Assembly: GCA_013399855.1 (NCBI GenBank)
Contig: VXAY01004337.1
Span: 1,885,662-1,949,661 of the forward strand
Direction of reading: 5' to 3'
From: Oxyruncus cristatus
Lineage: Eukaryota; Chordata; Aves; Passeriformes; Cotingidae
Length of the DNA: 64,000 nucleotides
The position numbers and the translations under genes are program-made. The notes under the pieces were generated by a model, which was not told the origin of the DNA, made no database searches, and saw only the letters and a program-made list of their open reading frames with translations. Below, one piece after another: positions 49,260 through 63,300 of the stretch (position 1 is the first letter of the stretch; every line of letters starts with the position of its first letter).

Positions 49260-52200
49260 TTGAGCACGAATAAAAAGAATTTTGGAAGGGCGGGGTTTGG
49301 GGGAAAGAAACTAGGACGTTTCCAGTCGCTGACCGAGATGGGAGTGTGCAGAGCTGGCGCGGGGATGACAACCGCAGGTTTGCTTGCCCTGTCGGACGAT
49401 TCTACACAGCGGTCCTGTCCTCGACTCTTTGACAAACCCTCCGCCCCCCCAGCAAGTGACATTTCTGTGCCGTACTTTGTGTGCCTATAAAGGGGACTAA
49501 GAATAGCCTTATTCTTCCCTTCCCTTTCACAGACTCCCAGTGTGCAGGGCAGGAATGTCTTGTTGCCGGTTTGACAAATTGTGCAGAATAAAGGATTGGG
49601 GGTTTATTTTTTTTTTTTCCTAATTTCATGTCCATGTCAGTAAGACCCTAATGTCAGCTGGTGATTCCAGTATCGTTTATTGACGTCTCCCAAACTCATC
49701 CTCTAATTGTTTTTGCAAATAATAAAATCTTTACAAGTAACCTTTCACATCTTTCACAATAATCATTCTGAAGGCTGAAAGGAAGAGGAGTTTTGTCTCC
49801 TTTCTTTTTTTTTTTTTTTCCCAAGGCAACTACAGGAGTCAATGGTAAATCTCCTTTTCAGACTAAATCAACCAATTGAGATACTAAGCAACATACAGAG
49901 CAAACATCTTCTTTCTTATAAGAAAAACTAAATCAAAAAAAGAGAAAGAGAGAGAGGAGTGTCTATAGGTGAAAGTGGGAAAATGCAATCCATCTCTCAA
50001 CCCAAATTCAGAGTATGGGTGTTAGAATGTGGTTCCAGTGTACTCAACATGCTTATCACCCTCGGAGGAGCTATGGGCTTCCTCTCCAGGTGGCAGGCAA
50101 AGCCAATACAGCCCCATGAGAGGGTCTTCTACAGCCACTTTGCATTTCAACTAGTCTGAAAACAAATGAAATAAAGGAACCCTGCTGCTGGTACCACCTG
50201 TGTAACTAGTCACACAGCATCCTTGATGTTGTATCTTGCATAGTCAGAGTTGTCAGTGACGTTCCACCCCAGTCCCAATCAGCCTAGCACCTCTTCTGCA
50301 CCAAAGCTTTGTCTCCAGCCTGTTAGTGACATGGAACTGTGCTTCCAAACTCATGAAATTAGTTGGCTGCCAGAGCAGTCTTAACAAATGATGCGTTTCC
50401 TTGGGAAAGTTAATGGACAACAGCCACACATCAGTGGTTGTTTTCATGCTATTTAATCACATCGGTTACAGATAGCTCAGCCAGAAGCAATTAATTTGAG
50501 AAGAAATAGGTTCAAAATCTAGAGTAATAATGATGCATAATGAGCCCTGCTGCCAGTTGAGTCAGGCACACAAGTGAACAAATCAAAAGAGGCAAACATC
50601 TGCCTTGAGTTCTTTGCATCGGCCAGCAGCCACTGACATTTTCCATTGGCTGGGCCTGCCAGAGTAACATAAGCATGTAGATCAGGTGGAGAACATCCCT
50701 TTAATAATCTGGGTTTTACTCAATAGATCTCCGAGGAGTGGCCACTCATCTTCCTGTACATGAGAAATCACTCAAAACGCCATCCAACCTAATTTATCTA
50801 TTCCCCCATATTTTTGCCCAGGGCAGACATTAGACACATTACACAAAGCTGTGTTTCTGCTACGTGAAATGTCAATAGTAACAGTATTCAGCTAACCAAG
50901 AAGTAAGTGAACAGCAAAATAGGAATTTCTAGCAATACAAGGAATATGACATCGATCATTAAATCTTTCAAATAGTTGTCTAAACCTAATACATATTTCT
51001 ACCCATGTAATCACTCTAGAAATATGTAGTTTCACAATCTTTATGGACATGTGCCTTCTTAAATTTGGATAATACAGATATACCTGAAAGAAATGGATTT
51101 TTTACACTTTTGGATGTCTGGAATGCTCTTCCCTTTGATGGAAACCGTGTCTTTTAGCCAAGAGATCTACAAACACTTCATGTCGAGGTGCACCATAACC
51201 TACTCCACACATGGCAAATGGTGACACACCTAAGAAAAAGGTTCAGCATGTACAGATCTGTAATAAGCGTGCATCGATGGAAGTGCTTTCTACATTAAGC
51301 AAGGACTCTGTCTAGAGAAGCCCATTTCAGATATTAACCTTTACATGTCTCAGCAATTTTCGAGGCTCTCCAGAGACTGGGTGACTCAGAGGTGGTTTGA
51401 TTTTAGGAGGTTGGTTGGTGAGTTGGTAGAGGTTTTTTCAGTTGGATAGGGGTTTTTTTGTTTTGGTTTGTTTATTTTGTGAGCTAAGATTGTTTTTATC
51501 CTTACAAATGCTAGTGGTGAAATTACTCAAGGATATGTCTGTAGAAGGCAAGACTAATCTTTTGCTCTTGCTTTTGGACTTCTCCTGTGGCTTTCTTTGA
51601 AGTACCACCTGGTCATAGGTATTACCATATCTACAGTGGAAAAACCTTCTCTTTACAAAACCTCTAGGATGAAATGGCATTCTGTAATTCCACAGCAATG
51701 GATATGTCAACAATAGCACACATACAGTTTCACCAAGTAAAAATTAAAAGGCTTTCTGAGGAGATGACCTTGGACCCAGTCACCAGATCTCCTGGAAGGG
51801 GGAATGGGGAATGGCCCTGGCAGTGATGTGAGCCTGCCATGTCACACTAGCAGGAGCACACTCTGCAACACGGCTTTGGTGCTTTGTAATACAACTGACT
51901 CATCAACAGTCTTCCAGTCATCAATGTTTCAATTTCAGTTATATTTTTGGATTAAACAGATATCACAATATTGATATCCTCCTTACCAAAACCCCCACTA
52001 GATCCTAAAAAGTAAAAGGTCTTCTGGATAATGACTAACATTCACAACAATTTTCATGCCAAATGAAGAATTAAGGGATGTGTGACAAGCTCCAAATTAA
52101 TTAATGATTTAATTGCAAAGGGAATATCATGTTAATTATGTACATATTAATTATGCTTATATTAATTACACTCATATTAACTATATGGTAATAAACTGGA

Positions 52201-55200
52201 CCAAGTAGAGCTCTTAAAGCATGCAGGAGACAGTCCTGCACTGGGAAAGCATTACCTCTCTTACTGTAGCTTATCTAGGTCTATTTATTTTTAAAGAAAA
52301 ACATGAATATTTTATTCACAGTTGTTTTACCCATGCGTTTCTATGCTGGAACCTGGAGAGTCCCTGTGAATTTAAGAAATACATAAAGAATTGTCACTGA
52401 CCTACTTATAAAACACGGATGTAACTTTTTTTTTCTGAAAGTATATTGCAAAACATGCGGAGTTGTTTACTCAACATTATAATAGTGCTTTAATGCAGCA
52501 TCTATACAGAAAAATATTTGTAAAACCTGATGCTCCATAATTAATACTTTTTGAAGTGGAACAAGAAAAATAGTCTGTTGTCATAGAGAAGCAGCTTTTT
52601 AATTTGAGTAAATTTAATACTGCTGGGGATGGGGGCTTTCTATTAGTTACAGTCAAGGAAAACACAGGCAAATTACAATGCAGCACTTTCTGTTAATAAC
52701 CTTCAATGTGGACTTCTCTCTTCACCATTATATCATTATGACCCACATTTTCTGTCAATGAAAACTGTCACGTGTACAAACTGTACAGTTGTTGTGTGAT
52801 GTGTAAAATGCTATGAGGGACTAAGGTGAAACCACCAAACTCTTTTTCACTTCAACAGTAAGGAGCAAAGCTCAGATGCTGTTTTTGAATAAACCTCAGT
52901 TGTTTATCTGATAGTTTTTTCTTGCCAGATTCCTGACCAGATCTGTGAACTTTGGTGGCACCCTCTCCCTCAAGCACATACACCCCTCTCTTTGTTTCTG
53001 TAAAGCAGGTGATTTAATTTTGCTGCTTTGTTAGCATCCTCACAGCTCCCCACTTGCATCTGCTTCTCTTCCCAATTCCCCAGATGCTTTCTGCCCTTTA
53101 GCAACATCCTCTCACACAGGTGCTCTCTTTCTTTCCCTCTTTCTCATACACAAAAGTGCATGCACACCAACTCCTTTGCTCATCTTCTCTTTGCAATTTG
53201 TCAATCTTGCAGCCTCCCGTTGGTGAGAACTGGTAGCAGTATTAGTATTAGCTGCAGGCTGCACTCTGCCTTCCTGACCAGGTGGGGTTTAAATACAGCA
53301 CTTGGCAAAGACTCAGCAAAGACTGACAAACTGACTAAGCTACACACCCTACCATGACAGTACCAGCTCTGTTAAAAAGCCGTGGCATAAAAGGCATCCC
53401 TCTAAAGCATGTGTCAGCTGAGGAGACATCACCCATTTCAGCTAGTTACGAATGTTTTGTACCAATTTGATATTTCCCCACTTTTAATAGCAAAATTTAC
53501 TTTCTGTTGGAGAACAGAGATGTGAAACAAAGGCTATAGCTATTTAAGGAACACACCTTAAGTCTCTTGAAGCTTCAAGTCTTCCTGGGTCTTTGCACCA
53601 TCTTCACTTGATTATACTTAATGTCTTGCACCTGCGGTTGCAGCTTTGGCGAGGGCAGACTGGTGCAGTCTGCAGTGGAGAAGCAGCACCAGGAGTGGTG
53701 TAAGTTACAAGGTTGTTGTGCTGCAGCATCCTTCTGAGTGCAGAAAGAGAAACTGAGGCAATTACATTAATGAGAGTTTGAGATGAAGGTGTTTTTCAGA
53801 AGTTTTCCCAACAATTCTTGTTTGATTCAAGGACAAGGAAGAAAGGATAAAAGTGCAGGCTGTGCTCTCTTTTTCCTAAATTTGAACTTAAAATCTTCCC
53901 AGTTGCAAAGTTCCCACATTAACCTTCCTTGCTGAAGTCTTGTTTTTCATAGTAACTTTATTTTGTCCCTCCAAGAGAGTGCACATCCCTTTGATGTAAG
54001 GTAGAAGTGATAGACTGCCCTGCTGGCAGCCTTCACACATTATGATGCCTAAAAATGCCTTTTCAGGGAAAATGTCAGCTAGGATTGCTGGCGTTGTATT
54101 TGGCACTTGGAACCATATGAAGTAAGAAGAGGACAGTTCATGATCAGTAGTTATCTCATTTCTGTCAGTCCAGACCACGATAACAATTAGGCAAGATTAG
54201 AGTTAAATTATCTTGACCTAACTGTGCTCTGTGTTTTGATCGTTTTGCTATCAGATGTATTATCCCCCATTAAAAATGGATCAGCATATCCATCACAAAT
54301 ATTTACGATAACAAAACTGACACAGAAAGACTTTGATCTTGTATGCTTTACTCTTGTAATAAAGAAAAAATCTATGCAGCCCTCACTACAGCCAGACTCT
54401 GTCTGGAGTGTGAATCCCTAAAAGAAGGTGGGTGTAACCTTTTTCTCCTTCTGCCACCTAATATAAAAAGGTAATTTCATCTGCAAGTACCAAAGTGGAG
54501 AGAGAATTTCTGATAGTAAAAGACTTTCTAGGGTAGAAAGCAAAGGTAAACCAATATCTAGTATCTGGGAATCAAATCAGAACAAATCTATACTTGACAG
54601 CAGAATTTTTAGTGACTACAAGAGACTCAAGAAATTCTCCAGAGTTTATTTTCATTAAAAGCAGATGCCATCTTAGAGAACACAGGTTTAGGTTTGACAC
54701 AAACACTAGGGGATGACATTTACAGCTTTCTTTAGTGGTCAGAGTCAGTGAAGAGATTTCAGGCAACTTTGGAGCGGGGACCAGATCCAGATCCTGTTCC
54801 CAGACCCTGACCCCATCCCCAGACCCTGCTCACTCAGAAAGAAAAGACAGTTGTGCTACTGGGTTCTCCTTTCCTTTCCATGTGCTCATATTTCTGTGCT
54901 GCCATATCAACAAATTTGCCAAATCCAGCACTGACTGTGTCAAAAAAATCCTGTCTGCCTGGTGTGTCATGAGTGGGACTGCAGTGGAATAGTCATGCTT
55001 CCATCTAGTTTTCAATTGAACAAACTTGGCTCTTACCTTGTAGATAGTGGGAAAAAATAGTCTAAAACCAGCTTGTGACCTCAAAGGTACAAATTTTACA
55101 CCTCCTAGTGTAGTCTAATTACTTCTGGAATATCAGGAGACAGTATCCCAGGATCTCTTACACTACCTGACAGATAATAGAGTTTTCAAACTTGATCTGT

Positions 55201-57879
55201 ACAGTTTTCATACCCAAAGGTGTATTTATAAGGCAAACTGGAATAGTTTCAATGTTTCTATCAGTTATCAAATAATTGAGAAGGCCTTCAAATGTTGTAG
55301 CGTTGTGTAGTACACATCATCAAACTCCTATTCCTAAAGGACTTTGGATTTCTACTGCCCAGAGAGAAAAATGTAGAGGAAAGGGAACAACCTGGGTGGT
55401 GAGGGACCTGTCTACACTTTGGTGCAGACACCTGAGTCACATCAGGGTCACTGGCTAGGAGATCTCTAGAGCCATGTTAGCTCAGGTACTGCAGTGCTGG
55501 GACAAGGTGGGTGGGTGCTGGACGCGAGGAGGCATCTTAGTACAGCACTGCACTCCGGCAGAGCAGCGCCTGGAGATTTCTGTGTCACTGCAGAGACTAA
55601 ACTTGCCCAGTGCCACTCTTGCCAAATCTCGCTGCAGCCAAAGGGAAACCTGACTTGCATTGTCAGGAAGAAGAAATGTGCACTGTACCTCAGGCCACAC
55701 TTCCTGGGTTAGTCCTATATATGTGATAAAAGAAACCCAAATTCCAAAGAGCCAGAACAGTCTGGTCATGAATTTGATACAAAATTACAGAGTGTTAGTA
55801 TTACATTGTTTTGGCATTGCTTTTTAAGCCACAAAATTTAAATTCTCCATTAATTAATCTAGGAAAATCATAACCGAAAATTATAGTAAATAGCTTTTTT
55901 TTTTTTTTTTAACAAACAATAGGAAGAGAAAGATTTGGGCTCATATGTTCTTAAAAATAATCATTTTATATTGACACATATTTTAGATCCTACTCCTTGT
56001 CCCCCTAATAGCAAAAATGCGGGTAGGGCCAGGATAACCAGGTTTGAGTACCTGCTTCATCTGATTACAACATATGCTTCATCCTGGCTTAGTGAGCATC
56101 CAGCTCTTGAGTTATTTCGCAGAAAAATATTTCACTATAAAATGCTTGATTAGTCCTAATCTTAGTAGTCTGTTTTTCAGAAGTCTGAACACTAGGCATT
56201 TCTCATGAACATCATTTGCAGTTTTACTCATTACTTGTTCAAGCACATGTAAATCTAGAGATCCTGTATTTTAACAGACTTGTCTGTGGAATATGGACCG
56301 TTAATGGGGGTAGATAGTAGTCAATATCTTCAGTACATAACCACTGAGGGAAAAACAACTTTAAAGGCTGGGAATTCCTTGCCTTCTTGATTTTGAGTTC
56401 CAACAACAGTGTAATCTTGAGAAATAAATTAAACATCTAAAATAACATCTTCTTGAATGGGGAGGAGAATTCAGGAGCCAGGCATGCTAAATCACAGGTG
56501 TCTAAATAACAAAAAGGTACAGAGAAACAGGAGGGGATGGTTACCAGTGCTAGAGAAACCAGTACTAACTTGGGAAGAAATGAAGCAATTGTGAATAAGA
56601 AACTCTTACTGGAAGGGAATATGAGAAGATGTTCAATGATAAGTTTGTTTAGAGGAAGATAAAGGTAAGAGTTATAGTGTGCCACCAAAACCACTGAGGG
56701 GAACTCAAGGCAAGGTGTGTAGGAGAAGCTGATTGTTAGCACACAAATTCTAGATCCAAGAAAATCAAATCCAGTGCTGTAAACACAGCACATCCTGTGG
56801 ATCAAAATGATTAAGCATGAAGAAATGCTACATGTAATGGAGTTCATTACAACAGGATTTGGTTCCGAGAGTATAGTTCCAAGCACAATAATTACAATGT
56901 GAATAATTATGATCTATTTACATGAGTATTTATCTTGAAGCTGATAGAATTACAAGTCTGTGTGAATAGAATCATATTCAAGCTTAATAATTTAAGCTTG
57001 AATTTAAGCAAGTTTTAGCAAAATTTAAGCAAAATACCAGCATTTGAAGATAAAATATTTGCATTTAATACAGGTGTTTTTCTCCCCCCAAAATAATTAT
57101 TTTTAAAAATCATGTTATTCATATTTTTAAAACAGAAGCTGTTTATAACCTGTGCTTTAGTAGATCTCCACAGTTCATAAACAAGGAGAGACATGGGATA
57201 ATTAAATGGTAAAATTGAAGGATTAATTTTGATCCGCAAAGCATCTTTCAGGAAAGGATACTCAGTTAAAGCAATGCAAATAAAATGGAAGATTTGGCAG
57301 GCAAGATACAACTCATACAGCAAGATAAAGCTCAGAAAGTACACAAAACCAGTCAAAGGCATGAGGACAAACAAGCAATGTAAGTAAATCACATATAGAA
57401 AGCTGAATATTAAGCGTAGGCTTACTAGACTGCTAAGTGTTAAGAATTAAAGCACAGGGTGAGGAAAGATTGCAGTGAAGGAAGGTGATTCATTTGGGTG
57501 TTGGAAAAGAAAGGCTGGGGTTGAATCTTTACTCTGAAGTTACAGGTAATGATGTGAAAGCCCTGTTGGATAAAAGATATTAAAAGTATCAGTGGTATAA
57601 CAACTTCAGAAATATATGTTCCAATAACTCATAGTACCAAATGGAATTCATTGGAGACTCTGAGGAAATCCTAAGAATGGAGAACAGTTGCAGCCTATCA
57701 TAGTTTAGCATTAAAGATATGTAATTCATAATTAAAACAGCCACTCTGCTGGGTAACTTGAAAATATCAAACACTGTAGCAAATCTTTAAAATAGCTCTT
57801 AAGAATGACCCTCAAATTGAAATCTAAAGAATCCTAATTCACTAACAGGGAAAATAGTTGAGAAAATAATTTAAAATAG
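49260..57879. other. Upstream flank of NELL2, proximal part, no gene recognised
   Basis: From the CpG-island edge to the first old CR1 fragment. Composition returns to AT-rich. Apart from the 15-bp tandem repeat (52131-52190), T runs near 49807 and 55898, and a short ccagaccctg-type duplication near 54800, I see only unique sequence. Open frames up to 149 codons (56437-56886, minus) resemble no family I know. Confidence 0.7.
52131..52190 (+). repeat. 15-bp imperfect tandem repeat, about four units
   Basis: Units: gttaattatgtacat, attaattatgcttat, attaattacactcat, attaactatatggta. The third and fourth units have drifted. It is preceded by more TTAATTAA-rich sequence (52095-52120). It lies about 3.6 kb upstream of the NELL2 start codon. 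Confidence 0.8.
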
Positions 57880-58440
57880 TTATAAAACACCTACAGGTGA
57901 TATGTAGAAGAGAAAAAATCAGGATGAGTAAATGGCAAATCAGCACAGATGAGCAGAGATAAATAGATATTCTTATCAGTGAGGATAAACTGTGCTTTTC
58001 TAACCTCTTCAAATGTTATTGCAAAGAGTTTGCAAAATATTGACTAAAAGAAAATCACAAGATATGCATTTACAAAGACATTTGATAGTATCATTCACAG
58101 GAAGTTTTTAAGGAAACTCACTAACTCTGGGGTAGGAGATAAGGTCTTTGTCATGGGTTAAAGAGAGAGAAAAGGACAGGAATGAATGGCAGATGATTGG
58201 GTGGTAGAAGTGTGATGCCACAGGCACTGTACCAGAGGATCACTGCTAGGATTAATTCCACGCTTTCTCCATCCCCATCTATTTATTAATGACCAGGAAG
58301 AGAGGGAATACAATGAGATGGCAAAACTGCTGACAACACAAAGCTGTTAAATTAGATAAAACTAAGGTGCCTGTAAATAACTCTTGGGACTTGTTGCAAA
58401 GCTAGCAACAGGAAAGGAAATTATGTTCAGCATAAGCAAC
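57880..58440 (+). mobile_element. Ancient CR1-like LINE fragment (reverse transcriptase region)
   Basis: Heavily mutated. tttacaaagacatttgatag recalls the CR1 sequence coding for 'FxKAFDxV', and atttattaatgaccaggaag followed by gagatggcaaaactgctgac and aacacaaagctg recalls the later 'INDLE...KFADDTKL' region. The order and spacing fit a plus-oriented, very old CR1 copy. No frame is intact. Boundaries are uncertain, and similar-looking sequence may extend further left. Confidence 0.5.
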
Positions 58441-59839
58441 TGCAGAGATATGGCCATTAAACAAACTGCTTAAACTGCTTATACTCATTAATGGGGTCCA
58501 AAAGAATTATGGGAGAGTCTTGCTGAATTGCATGTGGGAGAGGAGAACTACTACATTCTGTTGCTTTTTTACAACTAGAGGGACTATTTTAAAATAACAA
58601 ATAGTACAAGTCATCTTGTGTTTGACTGTTTAAACAGTTTGCATTTCATTTTATCTGAACCCTTCCTACTCTCTGAGTGGGGCTCAATACACAGTGACAT
58701 ATCACTACTGAGAAGGGCAGTTACCGCCTCTCTCTTCATAGCTGAGAAACCTTGGCAAGCAGATGGCTCTGAACAGTGGGGCCAGCCAAGCAGTCTGTCA
58801 TAGCCTCCTTCCTTCACCCAGCCTCAGAGCCAGAGGACTCCTGCTGGGGGAGCTTTCATATTTCTTCATAAAAAACACCGACAACATGCTAAAGATAGCC
58901 TTTGCTTACATGGGGCAAGCCAGCTGTCCACAGAGGAAAAAATGAACAGCCTTTCCATATTGCAAGGTATTTTTTACAGATTACAGTGCTGATGGGAGGG
59001 AGTTTGCTGGAAGCTCCTCTTGGCCAATTCACTGAAGAATTTCCTTCCCTTTTTCTGACCCCAAATGGCTTCAGAAAACAAGAAAGGCGGAAGGAAGAGG
59101 TGGAAAATGCCAGGGGTTCACTGAAAACCTTATTCTGGGTTCGAGCCTCTTTTTTTCTTGCACTGAGGTAAATGTGGGGTAGCTCTGTGAAATTCAGCAA
59201 AGACCGCTCAGCAATAGGGCTGTGAGAGAGAGCAGCATGTGGATAGACCAGCACTTGTGTACTGAGCTGTCCTTGCTGGTACCCAGCCCCACAGCACGGA
59301 TACTGCTGGCATCTCCATCACACCTGCTCAGCCCTGTTCAACTTCGAGCAGGAAGAGAATACAGCTGACAGGCACGGACTGATTTCCCAGGACTATGAGA
59401 AGACTCTGCATCTTGCCTTAACATCCTACTATACCCATGCTTTAATGAATGAAATAAAGGTAAACATTTTATCACCCCCATCGTGAAGGTATACATCCTT
59501 AGAAAGGGGAATTCGCTTCTTCACCTGTTCAGGTGACTGGATTAGCAAACCTTGTGTGAAAGTGTGGGGAGAAGGAGGAGAATAAAGGCTACATGACACA
59601 GAAATGTCCTATATGTATACCCCATCTGACCTTTCTGGCTTTTACATATTTCCCTTTCTCTGCATATGCTACAGTTTAAAGTATCTTTTGAAAACAGGTG
59701 AGCAGAAATGCATATGATCTGAGCTCAATACCTTTTACCCAGCCACTAATTCCTTCCCAACTCTGCTGCAAATTCTTGCCAGCTACATTTTGGAGCTTCT
59801 TTAGTTGTTTTCACAGCTATATAGCACAGGAGAATTTAT
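58441..59839. other. Intergenic stretch between two old CR1 fragments
   Basis: No gene or repeat recognised. Base composition is slightly more GC-rich than the neighbours around 58750-59400. A 121-codon minus frame (58889-59254) has no recognisable motif. Confidence 0.6.
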
Positions 59840-60330
59840 GGCCATCCTATGGTCAATCAGTTTGTTCATCTCTCCTTCCTCCAGTTCATGAACCCCTTTC
59901 CTATAGAAGAAGTTCTGGTGATTAGTCTTCAAGGACATGATTTTGCACTTTGGATTATTAAATTTCATGCTGTTTCTGTTCTGCTGTTCCACAAGGTCAT
60001 CTAATTTTTTCTGCATAATAATCAAGTCTTCCTTTGGTCTGTATTAGCTGTACATACCAGCTTTGTGTCGTCTGCCGATTTTGTAAGCTCACATCTAGTT
60101 TTTGCACCGAGGTCACAAAGGAAAACCTGAACCAGATTGGGCCCAAGGCTGTGCTCAAAAGGAATGTAACTGTTGCTCTATACTGTTATCCAGTAGCCTC
60201 CTCTGTTCTACAAGGTCAGAATGAATCCCCTGTCACCTCTGACTCAAATATTAGTTTCTGTGAAGCACACCCAGTCTCAACACTTTCCTTAAGTCTAGGT
60301 AGATTTATTCTACTTTTTATTTACTTTTTT
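59840..60330 (-). mobile_element. Ancient CR1-like LINE fragment
   Basis: On plus it contains acaaggtcatctaatttttt, ctttgtgtcgtctgccgatt, ccagattgggcccaaggctg and a late aagtctaggtagatttattc, in the order expected for the reverse complement of an old CR1. The minus strand keeps a decayed piece reading MKFNNPKCKIMSLK, like the CR1 'FNxxKCxVLHLG' motif. It lies upstream of NELL2. Confidence 0.65.
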
Positions 60331-63300
60331 CACCCATATTTATTCCCTAAAATCTTCTCTGGGATTCATACAGGACAAAATCCAAATCCAAATAAGCTGT
60401 GATTATCTCTCTCCACCACTCCTTTTTAACTTTTTCTCATGCCATGAAACAGCATATTTCTCTCTAGAAATGGTGCCAGCAGAGGACAAGAGCTCTGCCA
60501 GCATCTCCTGGGGAGAAAAGTTGCTACTGAGCAGGTGAAGTGTCAGGACAGATAGAAGTAATGTTTGAATCATCACCCAGTCCTAATTTTGTGTTGTGTT
60601 TTTTTTTTTTTTTTTCTTTTTCACTAAATCTTTATTAGGTTTAGCAAACATGAAGGTTCAAATTTATTTGGGATATTTTTGTCAAAGATCCTGAGAGGCT
60701 CTTAATGAAGGTAAAGAGTGTTCAGGAAAATCTCCCTGTACTTGCAAGGACTCCGTGTAGATCCTTGCAGCTTTTCCAAAACAAGTGAATGCTGGGGCAT
60801 AGAGGGAAGGGTTCTTGGAAAAGGCAGGGCTGAAGGCCCAGACATGCTGAAAACAGGGTAAAACTGCAGCCTGAGGATGGACTTAGAGAGCAAAGAAGGA
60901 AGTGAGAATAGGACTGCTGAGCAAGGACAACAGATGTGCTCATCCACCAAAAAATGGGCAGGAGCAGCTCAAAGGGACCAGCTCCCACATTCACCAGCTC
61001 CTCAGTTGGTGGTGGGAGTCGACTGGGTTGCCTTTCAGACACACGTGCAGGGCTCTGACTGCTCAGGACTTGTTGAAGTTTTTTATATATGTATGCAGCT
61101 GCCTTAGTTTGTATAGATCAGGTCAGCATCAGCTCTCCAGGCCCCTCACTGCCCCAGTGTATGTATCAGCCTGGCAGCCAGCAAACACTTCTCACCTCAC
61201 CCAGCATGGTAGTAGAGGAGAAGATGTAGTCAGGATTAGTGCCAGTAAATTACTTTAAGTGTTTGCCCTGCTTGTGGCAGATTGCTCAGGTTTTGTCTCT
61301 CAATATGTTCAAACCCTACAATAAAATTTCTGCTTGCTTAAGGCCATCTGCCTAACTCACAGTTTGGGGGTGGGGAAGTGTCACTTACTGCTTGCCCAGG
61401 CTGGAACCAAGTTTCCAACGTTTCCAAGTGGGAGGTGAAGCCAGCCTTACTTCAGGTTTTTACTAAAGATGGCTCAAATTTGGATGAAGCCTCTCAAGAT
61501 GCCAGCCAGAGCTGTGTGGAAGGGCTGCATGAGAGCTACATTCACTTTTCTGCAGCCGTTCCGATGCAGTCCAGCAGTGCCCACTGCACAGCTGGCTCCC
61601 TCCTGGCCAAACCACAGCAGCTGAAGCAGAGCTGCTTCACACTGACCACACCATTCTGTGCAAATGTGCTCTCCATTTGCTTTTCCCTCACGAAAGGATG
61701 ACTTCAATCCCCCTGCCATCCTCATTCACAGCCCAGCACTATCTCCATTCCAGATCCTGGGAATGGGATTCATTTACTGCTCAGCCATACTTGGATTAAC
61801 CTTTCATTTCTATCTGTCATTCAGAAGCTCCCACACTTCTTTCCTTCTTGTTCTCTTTTCATTTCAGAAGATATAGTATCTCCTGCTATTTATTTTAGTT
61901 TTCTTCATGAGGTGCAGCTCAGCAAGGCTTTTGAATGTTTTCAATTTATCTCTGCATTTTCTGACCTTTGAGACCTAGCTCTCCCAACTGTCAGTTCCTT
62001 TTTCATTAGAGGCAGGTTTCTTCCCTTAAACACTTTCTGTGGGATCTTATTTTTGGCAGACGGGTCAATTTTCCTTTCCTACCATTTTCCCCTTGTGCCT
62101 TCAATACACAAGAAAACTCTTAAATAATACACAGTTCTGACTTAAATTAACTCCAAACCTTTTTTAGTTCCTAACTCCACTGAGCCTTCTTTCCCACATG
62201 CAAAAAAATTTGCCATTCTGAATCCTAAACCTTAGTTGCAGACCTGTTCCAAGTGATTTATAATTATCTAAGCAAAGATGATTTTTGACAGCCGGTTCCT
62301 TTGTTATCCTGTAAGATTCTGAGTTTAAAGCAGTATCGTCTCTGATTGATATAGTGACCTTATAGCAGAAGAAGCAGACCTTCTTACCCAAAAATACGAG
62401 GACTTTACAATTTCTTGTAGCATAACTTCCCAGACTATAGTACAAGTTAAAAACTCCTACCGACATATAATTCTTCCATCGTCTTACAGAGATCTCCACC
62501 GGTACCCACAGCTGAGCCTGGGGAGATCCACAACAGATGGCTCTGACAGAAACATATTTTCCTCTCTATGCCTTCTGTTCATCACAAAGCTTCTGTTCCT
62601 GTACCTATTCCCACCACAAAACCCTGTAAAACCTTTTCTTGACCTTCATGATTATACAGTTTCCCCATTAAATAAAAAAAAAAGCTTAAAAAGCAGAGAA
62701 GCTTTGATGGCTATCTCGGCAGCACTCATATTTTACTTTGACTCTTGGAATGTTTGCTGTTTTTCTGAAGGCCACAGCTAACAGCAAGACTATCAGCTTG
62801 CATTAAAGAAAAAATAAAAAAAAAGAAAAAAAGAAAGTGTTTGTCACCTGTATTTGTAGATTAAAGCTTGAAAATATGATTCAGATGCACCTGAACACTC
62901 TGAAGCCAAAAAAGGAAATCAGGAGATACCTGAAATTACTTTTCTTAAAAGCCAGTGTAAGCAATGTCAAGAGGTTTGGACTCTGAGCCATGGTTTTTGA
63001 GAACTGAACCTGGTGGCAATACCACGCTAAATGGAGGGAGAGACAACTGAAGTCAGCTCAATGTGTGTACTCTGTAAAAGGAAAGGGAAACCTGCACACA
63101 GAACTGACCTGCTGAATCACAATCCTTGTATTAAAATTAGAAATAACCTTCTATCATTTCCACCAGGAATCATGAGATAAAGTAGATTTCATGACCTGAA
63201 AGTCTTCTTAAGCAGCAAGGAAAGTAATACAGAGCATACTTTCATATATAATAGACTTCAAAATAATTTATTACAGATGCAGTGATGTAGAAAATGGTTT

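Larger units (their letters stand above)
47985..49260 (-). promoter_or_regulatory. NELL2: CpG island and promoter region of NELL2
   Basis: A sharply bounded GC- and CpG-rich block in an otherwise AT-rich window. It covers exon 2, intron 1, exon 1 and the sequence immediately upstream. GC boxes such as GGGGCGGAG (about 48973) are visible, and I saw no convincing TATA box, which fits a broad CpG-island promoter. The core, including the probable start site, is interrupted by unknown bases (48685-48914). Confidence 0.85.

Noticed and set aside
48503..49371. Open frames of 170-229 codons across the N gap
   Set aside because: They exist only because runs of N give no stop codons, and the flanking residues are GC-composition artefacts.
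54775..54835. Tandem ccagaccctg-type motif as a minisatellite
   Set aside because: Only two clear units with irregular spacing, too little to call a repeat array.
56437..57392. Two hydrophobic minus-strand frames (149 and 125 codons) that look like membrane proteins
   Set aside because: The hydrophobic look comes from reading T-rich complement of A-rich sequence. No family match, no linking splice signals. The region may be decayed transposon.
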